This document shows, piece after piece, positions 22,277-33,276 of a stretch of 36,909 bases of DNA. Position 1 is the stretch's first letter; the number at the start of each line of letters is the position of its first letter. This stretch comes from Azolla pinnata. Taxonomy: Eukaryota > Streptophyta > Polypodiopsida > Salviniales > Salviniaceae. The stretch spans positions 1 through 36,909 of the forward strand of contig JBBBWG010000804.1 in assembly GCA_037176905.1 (NCBI GenBank), given 5' to 3'. The notes below the pieces were generated by a model. It had not been told where the DNA came from, did no database searches, and worked only from the letters and a program-made list of their open reading frames with translations. The translations under genes and the position numbers were made by a program.

Positions 22277-22475
22277 GCTTGACTTCCCACAAAGCATCAA
22301 AATCTGAAACACCAGTGCCCTTTGCTCACAAGCATCATCATCAATCTGTTGTCATCTTCGCTCTTGCTTTGACTTACCACAAAGCATCAAATCTCAACGA
22401 CCAGGACCCATTCCCAACCCTCATCATCAATCACCCTCTCTGTTGCTTGACTTCCCACAAAGCATCAGCACATGA
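22277..22475. repeat. Tandem repeat, about 80-85 bp unit, 2.3 copies
   Basis: TTGCTTGACTTCCCACAAAG begins near 22276, TTGCTTTGACTTACCACAAA near 22364 and TTGCTTGACTTCCCACAAAG near 22443. Each is followed by GCATCAAA or GCATCAGC. Between copies there are shared blocks such as CCAGTGCCC/CCAGGACCC and CATCATCAATC. There is no convincing coding content: an open frame of 144 codons from 22279 follows from the repeat and looks non-conserved. Confidence 0.65.
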
Positions 22476-22773
22476 TACATACATTCTGATCTATTTCACT
22501 GGTCAAACACTCGGCATCAGCAAAATCACCCAGCTTGAACTGGTTTCCATCTATGAACAAAATCCCAACCCATGGGGAAAGCTGATAAGCCAGAAAAGCA
22601 GCTGGGAGATACCGCCAGAAGCAATCGACAGCCCATTGCATCAACAAATCGATTGGAATTCGACACCCTTTTCCAGATGGAAGATTCCAAAACCCTCAAA
22701 AGTAAGCTCCTGATCGAGATGCACCAGCAAAAAAGATTTGGACGATTCGAGGCTTCCTTCAGCTTACTCTTTT

Positions 22774-22782
22774 ATATCTATC

Positions 22783-22850
<68 letters not shown>
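22774..22850. repeat. Compound microsatellite (TA)n(GA)n
   Basis: A TATCTATCTATATATATATA run of TA dinucleotides changes directly at about 22811 into an uninterrupted GA run ending near 22848. Confidence 0.95.
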
Positions 22851-22851
<1 letters not shown>

Positions 22852-23243
22852 GCTCGAAGCAAAGTGAGGACATGATGAAACCTCATGCTTCTTTTTTTGC
22901 CTTACAAAAAGGATGCATAAAAGAAGAGCATAAGAGCTTAATACATTATAAGAGAGAAAAAAACATGGCTAGGAAAAAAAGGAACAGACCGTTGGGTCCA
23001 CTTGACAAACTTTCCAACACTCCATTACTCATATGATATACAGTTTACACTGCATATGATGAAATAATGTGTTTACAGTTGGCACTTCACTGTCTCAAAT
23101 AGAACATGGCTTACCTGGCACTCACTTGCACCTCTATCCAGTGGAGCCACTGCATGTACATACATCTGTGCAATGTATAGAGATAATGTACAGAATGCAC
23201 ACATTTATATAGCTGTCATTCACACACACCACTGCTCAATACC

Positions 23244-23533
23244 TTTGCGCTGTCAAGCTTCTTTCCAGCTATGGAGGTGGCCTGACTTTGCATAGAACAC
23301 TTGATAAGCGCTTCAAAATGCTCCCAAAATACCTGATGCCATTGTCAAGCTGGAAGTGCTTGACTTCGCAGATTTCGCTCTCAAATATCTTCTGCCATTG
23401 AAGGGCTTTTGACTCTGTAGCATAGCTAGCTTCAAATGCTCTCAAATACCTTGCATTGTCGGAGCTTTCCAAACATGGAAGTGGCTTGACTTTTGGAAGC
23501 TTAAAATGCTCTTCCATTGTCAAGCCCTAGACT
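23244..23533. repeat. Diverged tandem repeat, about 56-94 bp unit, about five copies
   Basis: Units start with CATTGTCAAGC or variants: near 23245 (GCTGTCAAGC), 23339, 23396 (ATTGAAGGGC), 23454 (ATTGTCGGAGC) and 23515. Each contains a TTGACTT core, a CTTCAAATGCTC block and often TCTCAAATACCTTGC. Spacing is about 94, 57, 58 and 61 bp. A reverse-strand open frame of 84 codons through it looks like a by-product. Confidence 0.65.
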
Positions 23534-23895
23534 TTTGCAGAATAATTGCAAGCACACAAAGGGAAAAAACAGAGATTTACTCATCCACCATAACATCCCT
23601 AGCAATAATCTTTCCTTTTACGTAATGAAGAAGAAAGCATGAAAGATAATACATTAATGATGTGCACAATTTATTGTATTGAGTTGAAAACAAATGACCA
23701 GATCCTTGTAACTGCCAATCTCCCCCACCGAAAAAAAAAAGGAACCCAAAACATCCCACCCTTTGTTCCCTTGCAGAAGGCAATTGCCCTTTCGTTAGTT
23801 GCAAAAAATGTACAATGTTTGTTTTCTTCTATATAGAACCCTAGCTTTTCTATACAAACAACCATATCACGAAAAGAACAGGACAAGACCAGAGA

Positions 23896-24172
23896 GAGAG
23901 AGAGAGAAAGACGGGCAGAGAGAAAGGGAGAGAGAGAGAGAGAGGCCTACCATGGAGATGGTGCAACGTTGGCATATTACATATAACTAGCTAGCCATCC
24001 TGAGAGAGCAAGAGATAGACACAAAGAAGGACCCCAAGGTTGCTAGCGGTGCAAACCTCCCTAGGTATCAAATAAGCCACCCTTTCAAAAAGGAAGAGAC
24101 AGAGAGCAGATACAGTAAAAAAGGAAAGAAAAGAAGACAGAGAAGCAAGAAAGAAAGAAAGGGGGGAAAGAA
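23896..24172. repeat. GA-rich purine tract beyond the thioesterase 3' end
   Basis: A purine-rich strand with GAGAGAGA runs (23896-23945) and AAGAAAGAAAGGGG-type runs (24118-24172) ends about 20 bases from the stop codon of the reverse-strand thioesterase. In the transcript it would be a CT-rich 3' UTR or downstream region. Confidence 0.6.
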
Positions 24173-24192
24173 AGAATCAAAGGTGTAAGGAC

Positions 24193-27100
24193 TTAGTGTT
24201 TCTTTGGTCTCCATTTTGTTCGGCCTCGGAGAACTTCCACTCCTCGTGTCTGGAGGCGGAGCAAGTGTGTGAACTGGAGCGGGGACTCTCCGGCTGCGAT
24301 TGCGTCCATATGGAACTCAGGCCTCGCCAACGACTCCACCATGTCTGCCCGACCACACTCTCGCCTGTACTCCAGTGTCACCATCATCGGCTCGTAACCC
24401 ACAAGCAGCGTCTGTGGTACACTCTGTGTATACCATACATTGTGATGCTTAGCAAAATAAGGATTAGGAACAACGTTTCAGAGATAGATAAACAGATTTC
24501 ATAGTTACTATACTGTTGAGAACACGTGCACTTACGATATGTTACCAATGCATGTATTTGTGATGCATGCATCCATGCACATATGAATGCAGATGTATCA
24601 TCATGCCAAGATGTGCCAGCGAATGTACCTAACAAATGTCTATGTACAAAAATCTGTTCGTGCGTGTGTGTGTGTGTGTGTATGTTTGTACATACGAAAG
24701 TGTTAACAAGTATGTGTTATACCTTTGTTCTAATCCACAAAAACCAACAGTTTTACCAGTTAAATACTGACTGAAATGATAATCCAAATAGATAGCTTAA
24801 AATATAATATCCTATATGAAACTTGATTCTCAAGAAATTTGAAAGTGAGCAGCTGGGTAGCAGTCAAAAGCAAACCTATGACGAAACTAACCAGTCTTTT
24901 GATTGTTCTCTCTTTGCTCTCTCTCTCAACCCTTGTGATTGTGCTCTTTTCCTTTTCAAAATTGTGCTGTGGGACCATATGATGTAATAAAATATGCATC
25001 ACTAAATGACAAGACAGTTCAAGCCTCAGATGGTCCCTTCCTTAACCAGCTTTCCTCTTTTGGACTACCCGACATCATAATTGTTTGATGATCAATAATA
25101 AACATCAGCATTCTTATTAGATCTAAAATTGGCAAGACAACCATTCTTTGTACCAAAATTTATTTAGACACGGTAATGCCTATTAATTTGATGGAACAGA
25201 AATATATCTCAGTATGCAGTGATTCATATAGACCTGTTTATATACATGCATGTATGCATGTGTATATGCATGCAAATATTTACATGACAGTTCCGTGTAT
25301 GCGTAGATATGAATGTGTATGTACAACATTTGCAGATAAGTGTATGCAAACTAAATTACAACACTTATGACATTATAACTACTGAAAATTTTCTCACCTC
25401 TAGCAGCCAATCAATGTATTTAACATGGTTGACATGTTGATTCATGTCCAAATCATGGATCTTCGACTGCAAGAATCAACAATATTACAGACGTTAAAAT
25501 ACACACCTTTAACAATGTTCACAAAATTCGAGCTAATAATTTGTAAAATGAACAATTCATCAAATATTTGCTCATTTACTTCCTCACTCTCATATCAACC
25601 TGACAATTAGCTGCAATATAACTAATGTGAACTCGAGGGAAGTTATTCTAACCAGTAATCCACTTGTTCGGCATGGGGCAGTGTCGTCTAATATAGGGAT
25701 CCTTTTAGTGGAATCATCCTCCTCCATCACCGACCTCTCAAGGAACCATGGGGATATCTCTGCTCTAACCGCATCAGGCATTTTAGATAATCTCCTCGTA
25801 TCTTGATTCATCATGGCCCAATTGCTATAGAAGCAAAATTTGAGCCAAAACAAACACATCATCAGTATCAAGAAAAATTTCTGCTCCTACTTACCATAAA
25901 GGAAACACAGCCTATTGACAAAGTAACAATGCAATTAATCCAGCCTAATTTGTTATAAAAAAAAGAAAGAAAATTTAAAAAGAACAGCAGGCATAATATC
26001 ATGTAAAGAAATCAAAGACAAGGACAAGGCTATAGGGAACTTAGATAGGATCAATGCGGTCATATAATGTACTAACAATAAGGCCTCAAAGAGTCAACAA
26101 AGAACATAATGTGCTCAACATAGAAACCCAAAACACATGAAGGATAAAATTAAAAGTAGAACCACTTTTCAAAATGGGAGTTTTTTCGGAACATTCATTC
26201 TCCCATGTTTACCAAACCAAGATCAGAATTTACTTTGCAATGCGGAGAAAAAAGTGAGGACGTGATTTAGAATCTTAACTTCAGAAAATTCTTCCATTTT
26301 CACGAAATAAAAGTTAGAAATTTACTAGCAACATCTGCCAAAAGTTTAAGTTTAAGTGTTATAAAAAGCACAAATATTAATTGGGCATAGGCTATACTTT
26401 ACGGATTGCAAAACGCATAATTAGTAAAATCCTATACAGTCGGCAATGAAACTAGAATCACGAAGGTTTTCTCAAACTGAAACTAACATGCCGTTTTTTA
26501 TTTACTTTACATATACTACTGGGCTGTGCACAAACGATAACCAAGAAGAAATACCTTGTAGCTCGAGCAAGGACAAAGCCAGAGCAATAATCTCGAACAA
26601 GAAAGTCTCGCCTCATACCATTCTTTCCTGAGTTACTAACCCAAGAATCAATTTGCACCACATCGCCCCTAAAGAATCAAAACAAAAAGAAAACCCAATA
26701 ACTTCCCACCATATATATATACAACGTAGATGGGAATCCTTCAAAAAAATTTCATGATAAGAGAAGTATGTGCATAAATTAACCAATGCCAAGATATAGT
26801 ACCAGATGGGATATCGGATCATTTCGATGTGCATCCTAGTAACTATCCAAATGAGTCGGTTTTCTACCATGGCATGGGTGGTACCCATGCCACCATTTCC
26901 CACAAAATCCATCATGCCCACATGATTCAGCGCAGTTTCCTATAAGGCAAAAACAAAAAGACCACAGATCATGGTGAATACCATATATCTCAGACCATAA
27001 TATACATAGACCAAATTTTAGGCTACCGATGGATCCATAAGCTGAGTAATTGAAACATGCACACGGATGACAGAATGTGTCATTTCCCCCACGCATAGAT

Positions 27101-28274
27101 CTGTAGCTCCCCGTTAGTGCATGCATAGATACATAGGAAGACCTATAATGACAAATTCACCCCGGCACAGAATGACTCATTCTCACATGCATAGATTGAC
27201 TCGTTTGATGCATAGGAACCCGTTACAGCATCCATAGAGGGATAGAATGTCTTTTTATTGCATGCATACATAAGGTAATATGAATTGCCGCATAAGGAAA
27301 TTCACTATGACATTCGTTGATGCAGGGATAGGAATACACGGTGGGGATGCATGCGCCCATTTAAGGCATGGTCAGATGCACACTAATGATGCATTGAAAG
27401 ATGCATGGATGGATGCTTCAAATGACCGTGCACCATTAGGTCATGTAAATATGCATACCATGACTCGTCCGGGCATGCATCAATGCATGTCACTACAAAT
27501 ACCACTCCGGTGACATGCATGGAATAGAATGGCCTAGTAGGTCATTCAACGATGCATAACACAATGATGCATCCGTCATACAGATGCATAGGGATGAGTC
27601 AGTGCCACATGCATAGTTAGACAGAGAGCGAGACTCGTCAAATCATACATAGATGCATAGCATGACAAATCAAGGCATACATAGATGCATTGCATGACAA
27701 ATCGAAGGATACCAAAAGCGCAGAACATGGAACACACCAGAGCATGGCTCATGAGGCACAAACAAACAGAAACGTTAGAAAAAACACATTTTTGGAGACA
27801 CGAGATGACCAAAAAAGGAAGATAGCAAATTCTTTCAAGAACAGGGAGAGGGAAAGGAAGAGGGAGAGGATATCAAACCTGGAATAGGTTAGTCATCGTC
27901 TCAATCGGAGCTGATTTATCGAACCCAACTTCATAGGAGCGGATAACAAAGATTTGCCTGTACACTAGCTTGTTCTCAACTAGCCTTCCTTTCCCTAACA
28001 CATCGAGAGGGATCTCTTTGCTTTCTGGCTTCAATGTATCTTGCTTAGGGTTGGCGACAGCGTCCCTGCTTTCGGCAGTCAATGTGTCATCTTTCTGAAG
28101 CTTCGTCACAGCGCCGTTGATGTGGCTATTGGGCCTAGAATTGAGCCTAGCGAAGTCGCTGGCAACAGATCTGATGGTGAAGAAGGTGTTTTGCGAGGAA
28201 TTCCGCGCAGCAGATGATGCGAGGCCATGGCTGTGGGGGAAACCTTTACTGATAGCAATACCTGTGTGCGACAT
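24193..28274 (-). CDS. Acyl-ACP thioesterase, FATB-type, plastid
   Basis: FAT enzymes hydrolyse acyl-ACP in the plastid stroma, ending fatty-acid synthesis and releasing fatty acids for export. Six exons (reverse order) fit GT-AG and phase: 27879-28274, 26803-26939, 26555-26668, 25653-25824, 25398-25466 and 24193-24423, totalling 372 residues. The N-terminal ~95 residues are Ser/Asn/Arg-rich and suit a transit peptide. Conserved blocks follow: LVYRQIFVIRSYEVG, NRLIWIVTRMHIE, GDVVQIDSWVSNSGKNGMRR, MMNQDTRRLSK, HDLDMNQHVNHVKYIDWLLE and MVTLEYRRECGR. The catalytic hot-dog residues are present: Asp280, Asn282 and His284 in DLDMNQH, and Glu318-Cys319 in RREC. SGKNGMRRD and the HLLRLQ...RGRTKW end favour FATB over FATA. 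Oddities: GLLSKIHDLD replaces the usual GLTPRWSDLD, and GNGGMG replaces the common DGFG. Intron 1 (939 bp) is rich in GCATAGAT-like repeats. Third positions are AT-leaning. Confidence 0.94.
27050..27715. repeat. ATGCATAGAT-like degenerate repeats in thioesterase intron 1
   Basis: Variants of GCATGCATAGATACATAGGA, ATGCATAGGAACC and GATGCATAGCATGACAAATC recur every 20-50 bases through most of the first intron. Related phrases such as AATGACTCATTC and TGACTCGTTTGATGC also recur. The organisation is irregular, with no fixed period that I could define by eye. Confidence 0.6.
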
Positions 28275-28427
28275 CTCTAGGGTTAGCTTTTGGAGGGGGT
28301 TTGGTGAAAGGTAAGGGGGCTTCCGGCTATGGCTTCGAGGCTCAGGGCAACAGGGTCAGAGATGGGCTTTTGGGGGGGGTTTGGATTTGGATTTGGGTGT
28401 GGGTGAGGGTGAAGCCTGAAGATGAAG

Positions 28428-28468
28428 GTTAGGGTTAGGGTTAGGGTTAGGGTTAGGGTTAGGGTTAG
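28428..28468. repeat. Interstitial TTAGGG telomere-type array upstream of the thioesterase
   Basis: About six and a half perfect TTAGGG units run from 28428 to 28466, roughly 155 bp upstream of the thioesterase start codon (read as CCCTAA on the gene strand). The unit is the six-base form, not the seven-base TTTAGGG seen elsewhere in the window. Confidence 0.93.
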
Positions 28469-28702
28469 AATTTAGGACCAGGGGAGGGGGCGGAGTCGTT
28501 TTATTCGGCGTTGCACAGCGAATTAGGGGCAAACGGAGAAATGGGTTGTGATCCCGAGAGAGGAATGGAGGAGAATTCGCATCACGCGCTCAAATAGAGG
28601 GGCGGCTTGAAGAGCTTCTTCACAACCGAGAATTGGGGCGGGGGCGGGGCGGAGGAGGAGGCGGAGCAGGGAAGGGGAAGCAGGAGAGCTATGGCGGAGG
28701 AA

Positions 28703-28704
28703 GG

Positions 28705-28743
<39 letters not shown>

Positions 28744-28934
28744 CGAGAAGGACAGAGACAGACAGAATTTGAAACCTTGTTCTGTTCTCTTCTTCTTCTT
28801 CTTCTTCTTCTCTGTTCTTTTCTTCCTTCTTCTCTGTTTCTTCTTCTTCTTCTTTCTTCTTCTTCTTCTTGTGTTTCCTCTGTTTCTTCTTCTTCTTCTT
28901 CTTCTTCTTCTTCTTTCTGTTCTTCTTCTCATGA

Positions 28935-28965
<31 letters not shown>

Positions 28966-28982
28966 CTTCTTCTGCTTCTTCT
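28703..28982. repeat. GA run followed by long CTT/TTC triplet run
   Basis: GAGAGAGA repeats (28703-28740) are followed by an almost purely pyrimidine TTCTTCTTC tract (about 28785-28982). The tract is open in several frames on both strands, encoding Lys/Arg/Glu-rich or Leu/Phe/Ser-rich runs that I regard as artefacts. It lies 430-710 bp upstream of the thioesterase start. Confidence 0.9.
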
Positions 28983-28989
28983 GATTCAT

Positions 28990-30065
28990 CCTGTTTTTGC
29001 TAACTCCCTCTCAACTATCACATTGAGTGCTCTTTAATGTGTCCCTTCCAAACACTTCTTTCCGTTGTTGTTCCGTCCATCGATCGATCGACCGATCGAT
29101 CGATCGGCTCGACACGTCGGGAGTCGCCGATCGCAGACTCGTTCTGTCTCGATCCGTCGCTCTCGATCGGCCAATCCATACATATCGATCTGTGATGACG
29201 ATCACCGATGCGTTAAGGAACCTCGTTCATCATCGGACAGGCAGATACTCCCCGGCGTAACCCGCCCTTGCTGATCGAATCTCGACATTCAGAGCGCCGG
29301 GGTAGAGAGATCGCATCGTGCCAATGTCCAGGAGGATAGTCGGAATGCTTCTGGATGAGGGGGGATTCGAGAATCGCCCATTTCCCGATTCTTAGATCGG
29401 TATTCGCCAGTCTTGTGAGGAGCTGCTACTCCGATGCCCGCGACGAGCTGCTGGATTCAGATCACAGACCGCTATACCCCAACCCCTCGAGACCATTCGC
29501 TATTCCCTGAAGGGATGGGCCCATTTCTGTTGGCTTCCGTTACTCTGCATTGTTCTATCGAGCGATACCCGAGACAAGTTGACTTTGGTCAGGTGAATGG
29601 TTCCAGGCTCAAGATTTCGACTTCCATGACCACGGTCCTGCTGTCTTGATCGATCGACGAACTCTGGAGAAGAAAGTTGGCGCTTCGATCTGGAGACGAC
29701 GATGCATGCGCTCTAGCAGCTCTCTGATCTGAGCAGTAAAGGTTGCGACTAGGGCCCCAGATTTCAGTGTCCGCATGGTAAGGGCACGAGCGCTCTCGCA
29801 TGGCAACTGTGAATGAGGGGGAGGGGGTCCTGAGCGGCCATTGAAGCTCGATTTTCTCGAGCGTGACACTACGGCCGTAATAAAACTGGCCTCGATCCGA
29901 GCCGATCGATCGAGCGGAGAGGTGGGCGGTAACTCGCGCATTGAAAGAGAGTGGTTCGAAGAAGAAAAGGTGAGAATCGGAGTGGGCACAACCCACCTAA
30001 CCAGGGTACAGTGCCGAGAGCCACCGATGAACCGCATTCTCTTCTCGAACCGGGAAGAGAAGAGC
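28990..30065. other. Intergenic region, no gene recognised
   Basis: A GATC tetranucleotide run (ATCGATCGATCGACCGATCG onward) is at 29079-29107. Base composition is about half GC with many CGATC words. Reverse-strand frames of 135 and 152 codons overlap at 29589-30067, but they overlap each other in different frames and contain no motif I know. Confidence 0.45.
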
Positions 30066-30069
30066 ACAG

Positions 30070-30110
30070 GGTTTTAAGGTTCAGGGTTTAGGGTTTAGGG
30101 TTTAGGGTTA
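30070..30110. repeat. Plant-type TTTAGGG telomere-like tract
   Basis: GGTTCAGGGTTTAGGGTTTA and two further GGGTTTAGGG units lie immediately before an open frame starting at 30120. In plants such telo-box clusters are common near promoters of housekeeping genes. Confidence 0.85.
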
Positions 30111-30119
30111 ATAGGATGC

Positions 30120-30479
30120 TTGTTCCAACTTGTTGCTGCGTTGGACAAGAGCCTGTACAAACAGCTGGATCTTCGTTGGAAAGAAGAAGAAGCAGAAGAA
30201 GCAGAAGAAGAGCCTTATCCACTTCTTTACGCCTTTAAGGTCGGAAGCATAAATTGTTATACCTATACACGGAAGCGTCTGAGATGCCATCTTGACCGCG
30301 TTCTCCCCGGCCGAACCATGTCCGAATCTCAAGCCCCAGAATACCCAGAACCAATCGACTTTCCCATCGCATGCAAGAAACAAGTCGCGGTGGACCAGAC
30401 TGTCCATACAGCTCATCATCCCATGAACGATCGATGCTGCTCTGGTGCACGAGAACGGTTTGTATTTGTGTGCTTCTAG
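30120..30479 (+). CDS. Hypothetical 119-codon open frame, doubtful
   Basis: The frame starts MFQLVAALDKSLYKQLDLRW, passes through a Glu/Ala-rich stretch made by a GAAGAAGCA repeat (30181-30210) and ends at TAG 30477-30479. It has no motif I recognise. In its favour are non-repetitive composition outside the Glu run and the telo-box tract just upstream. Against it, a reverse frame of 138 codons covers the same bases, so coding status is undecided. Confidence 0.2.
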   Translation: MFQLVAALDKSLYKQLDLRWKEEEAEEAEEEPYPLLYAFKVGSINCYTYTRKRLRCHLDRVLPGRTMSESQAPEYPEPIDFPIACKKQVAVDQTVHTAHHPMNDRCCSGARERFVFVCF

Positions 30480-30539
30480 AAGAGTCGCCCCGAATCTGGG
30501 CCACAGCGAGCGCCAAACACACATCTAACTAACTCCAAC

Positions 30540-33240
30540 GGATTTCGACAAATGCGAGTGTTGTATTTACCTGTTGGTTTACCTGTTGGGCTTGTTTGTG
30601 TCGATAAATCTTCGTATGCTTGTTCTCGTGCTCATGCCTATTTTAGACCTTAGTCTAACATCCATTCTCACCTCACGAACATCTTGTTCAATTTCATCAT
30701 GAACATAAAATTTTGCTGATCGTATTTTGCTGAACACCTCATGTTGTATTTTGCTGATTCGATTTCGTCGTGAACATAAAATTTGCAGGATGGATTCTCA
30801 ACCTTAGCATCTTGTCTTGTTAGCTACCAACTATATATCTGCCTTCGTATGTTAAAAAACACTTCGTTTTTCTTAACAACAATTTTGGAATGTGAAGTGA
30901 ATTTACCAGGATTTTTTTTCCCAAAAAAACATATTTTCATTAGTTAAAGAGAATATAAGAGAAAACCCATTAAAGCCTAGAGATAATTGTAGCTCACGAT
31001 ACCCATGGTAACTCATGGCATGATCACATGGTGCAACTTTGTCCTCATATTCTATAACGATTGTTGATCATGATCTCTCTCTCACACTTTCATAGCATAG
31101 CATACAATACAGAGCTATGACCCAAGATTTTAATCACATGCTTGTTTGCATTTTAATCATAATACACAAATTAGAACCAGAGAAAAGAAAAATAGCAGAA
31201 CATTACAATTCATTGTCATGATTTAAAATCGAATGTGTAAACGCGTCGAGAAGAGTTATAATACATTTTGACTCAACTTATTAGCATCTAGTTCCTATTA
31301 ACTTGATATAATTTTTTTTTACCTTCTTTTGACAATTAAAAACAGAGCTAATAAAACTACATGTTTTCTTGGTAGTAAACTTTTAACAAACAAGTTAGGA
31401 ATTGCCAAATCGACTATAATCCAAAACTTAAAGATGTTCACCATTCAAAATCACTTTCAACACAAACTAATGTGTCTAGTATAAATTTCACTCTTTTGTG
31501 ATCTCTCACGATGCTCATATATACCACTTATATTGTTCTGAGAGCACTATCATATTTAAATTATCATAAAAATTCTTTGATTTGTAAAGTCACATTATTT
31601 CCGATCTTTATCTATCAATTTTATAATAATTTACAAATGATTTGAAAATATTAAGGATTGTGATATAAGAAATTCAATGTCTCATAAAACTCTGCATTTT
31701 TTTCTCATTAGCTTACTCGCATACCTTAAAGTATCATAACATTTTTTTATAATAAATTTTTTAGTATTAAATATAAACGTTTGCCAATGGGTTATATATG
31801 TTTGAGTGTTTGTTTTATTTATCTCTCTCTCTCACTTTATTGTTGCCTTTTGTACTTTTTTGAGTTTTTACCTCAACAACCTATTTATACAACTATGTTA
31901 TTTGTGGGTGGTAAAGTCATCGGAGTAACTGATAATATCACATTATTTTGCCTCCTACTTTCCTATAGAACATTCATTTATCCCATATTACTTTAAAATT
32001 ATAACCTTGCTTCACAGTCTTATCTAAGTTTCCCTTTATACTATCCCAATAAGCCTTAATTGTATGTATAAGATCACCGCAAATTCTTTTTACAATTTTT
32101 GCAAGTGGTTGCAATACATTTTCAAATATTTTTTTTACTATATTTATTTGGAACGATGTTCTCGAAAGGCAAAAGCTCCAAGAACGTCTGATCACGTTCC
32201 CACTTCAAAACTTACCGAGAATGTTGTTGGGAACAAATTTTCAGCAACGTTCTCAATAAATTTCCAATAAAAATGACTAAATATATTTTATTATAAAAAA
32301 TAAAATATATAATAGACATAAATAAAAAATTTAAAAATATTTATGAGATATTATTTGTATAATTTAACTAGTCATAACTCAAATATAATTTTTACTATTT
32401 ATCTTGCAAAACCCAAGTTTCGATCTTGGTAATGCCATTTTTTTGTTTCCAAAGCTTTGGGCTAGTTATATTTTATTTTTCTCCTAGTTGCTAATTACAA
32501 AAAAATTAAAAAAAAAGTAAATTTATGAATGTGATTGTATTAAACTCTCATATAGATATCTATATCATCTTGCAATAATCCTCATAATATCATGTTGTAA
32601 ATAAAAAATGATCGAGCAGAAAACAAATCAAATATCAACTAAATTAATGAGATAATTAAAATTTTGTGTTTATTGCTCATTAACTATGTTTTTTAATTGT
32701 TTAGACCTGAAAAAAAACTAACACAATTTTTTGTTATAAGTTAAAGTTTATACATCATTATTTCATTTTAATTGTTCCATGATAATACTTATTGCAAGGG
32801 AACACCAATTCTAGTTTTTTTTATTTTGTTCCTATTCCCAAAATTTTGTCTACGTTCTCAAAACCTTCCAGATATACCATAGTGCGATTATACTTATTAT
32901 CTCTCATAACGCATCTCTCTCGTACATGCCTACCAATTCTTATCTTATCGTTTCACCGATAACCTAGCTAATTATCATTCTTTGTGTTTCTATAAGTAAA
33001 CATTTTATTTTATGAATTTGTAGCACAAAAACTTTTTTTCACTAATAGTAAAATCTTGTTCTTAGAAAAAAAGAAGTAAACCTTCTATTACGTCCTTCAT
33101 ATCCTTTTCTTATTTCGTAGCACAAGGATCTCTTGTAGCCCAAGCCACAAAACCCCATGTTATTACTTTTTGCTGAGAGCCGAATTTATTTACTCATTAG
33201 TAAAAAAATTTATAGAGTCTAAGGCTCCAAAAAGAATGAG

Positions 33241-33276
<36 letters not shown>

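Noticed and set aside
28582..28989. Lys/Arg-rich reverse frame and Leu/Phe-rich forward frames near 28.6-29.0 kb
   Set aside because: Produced by the CTT and GA repeats; no non-repetitive coding sequence.
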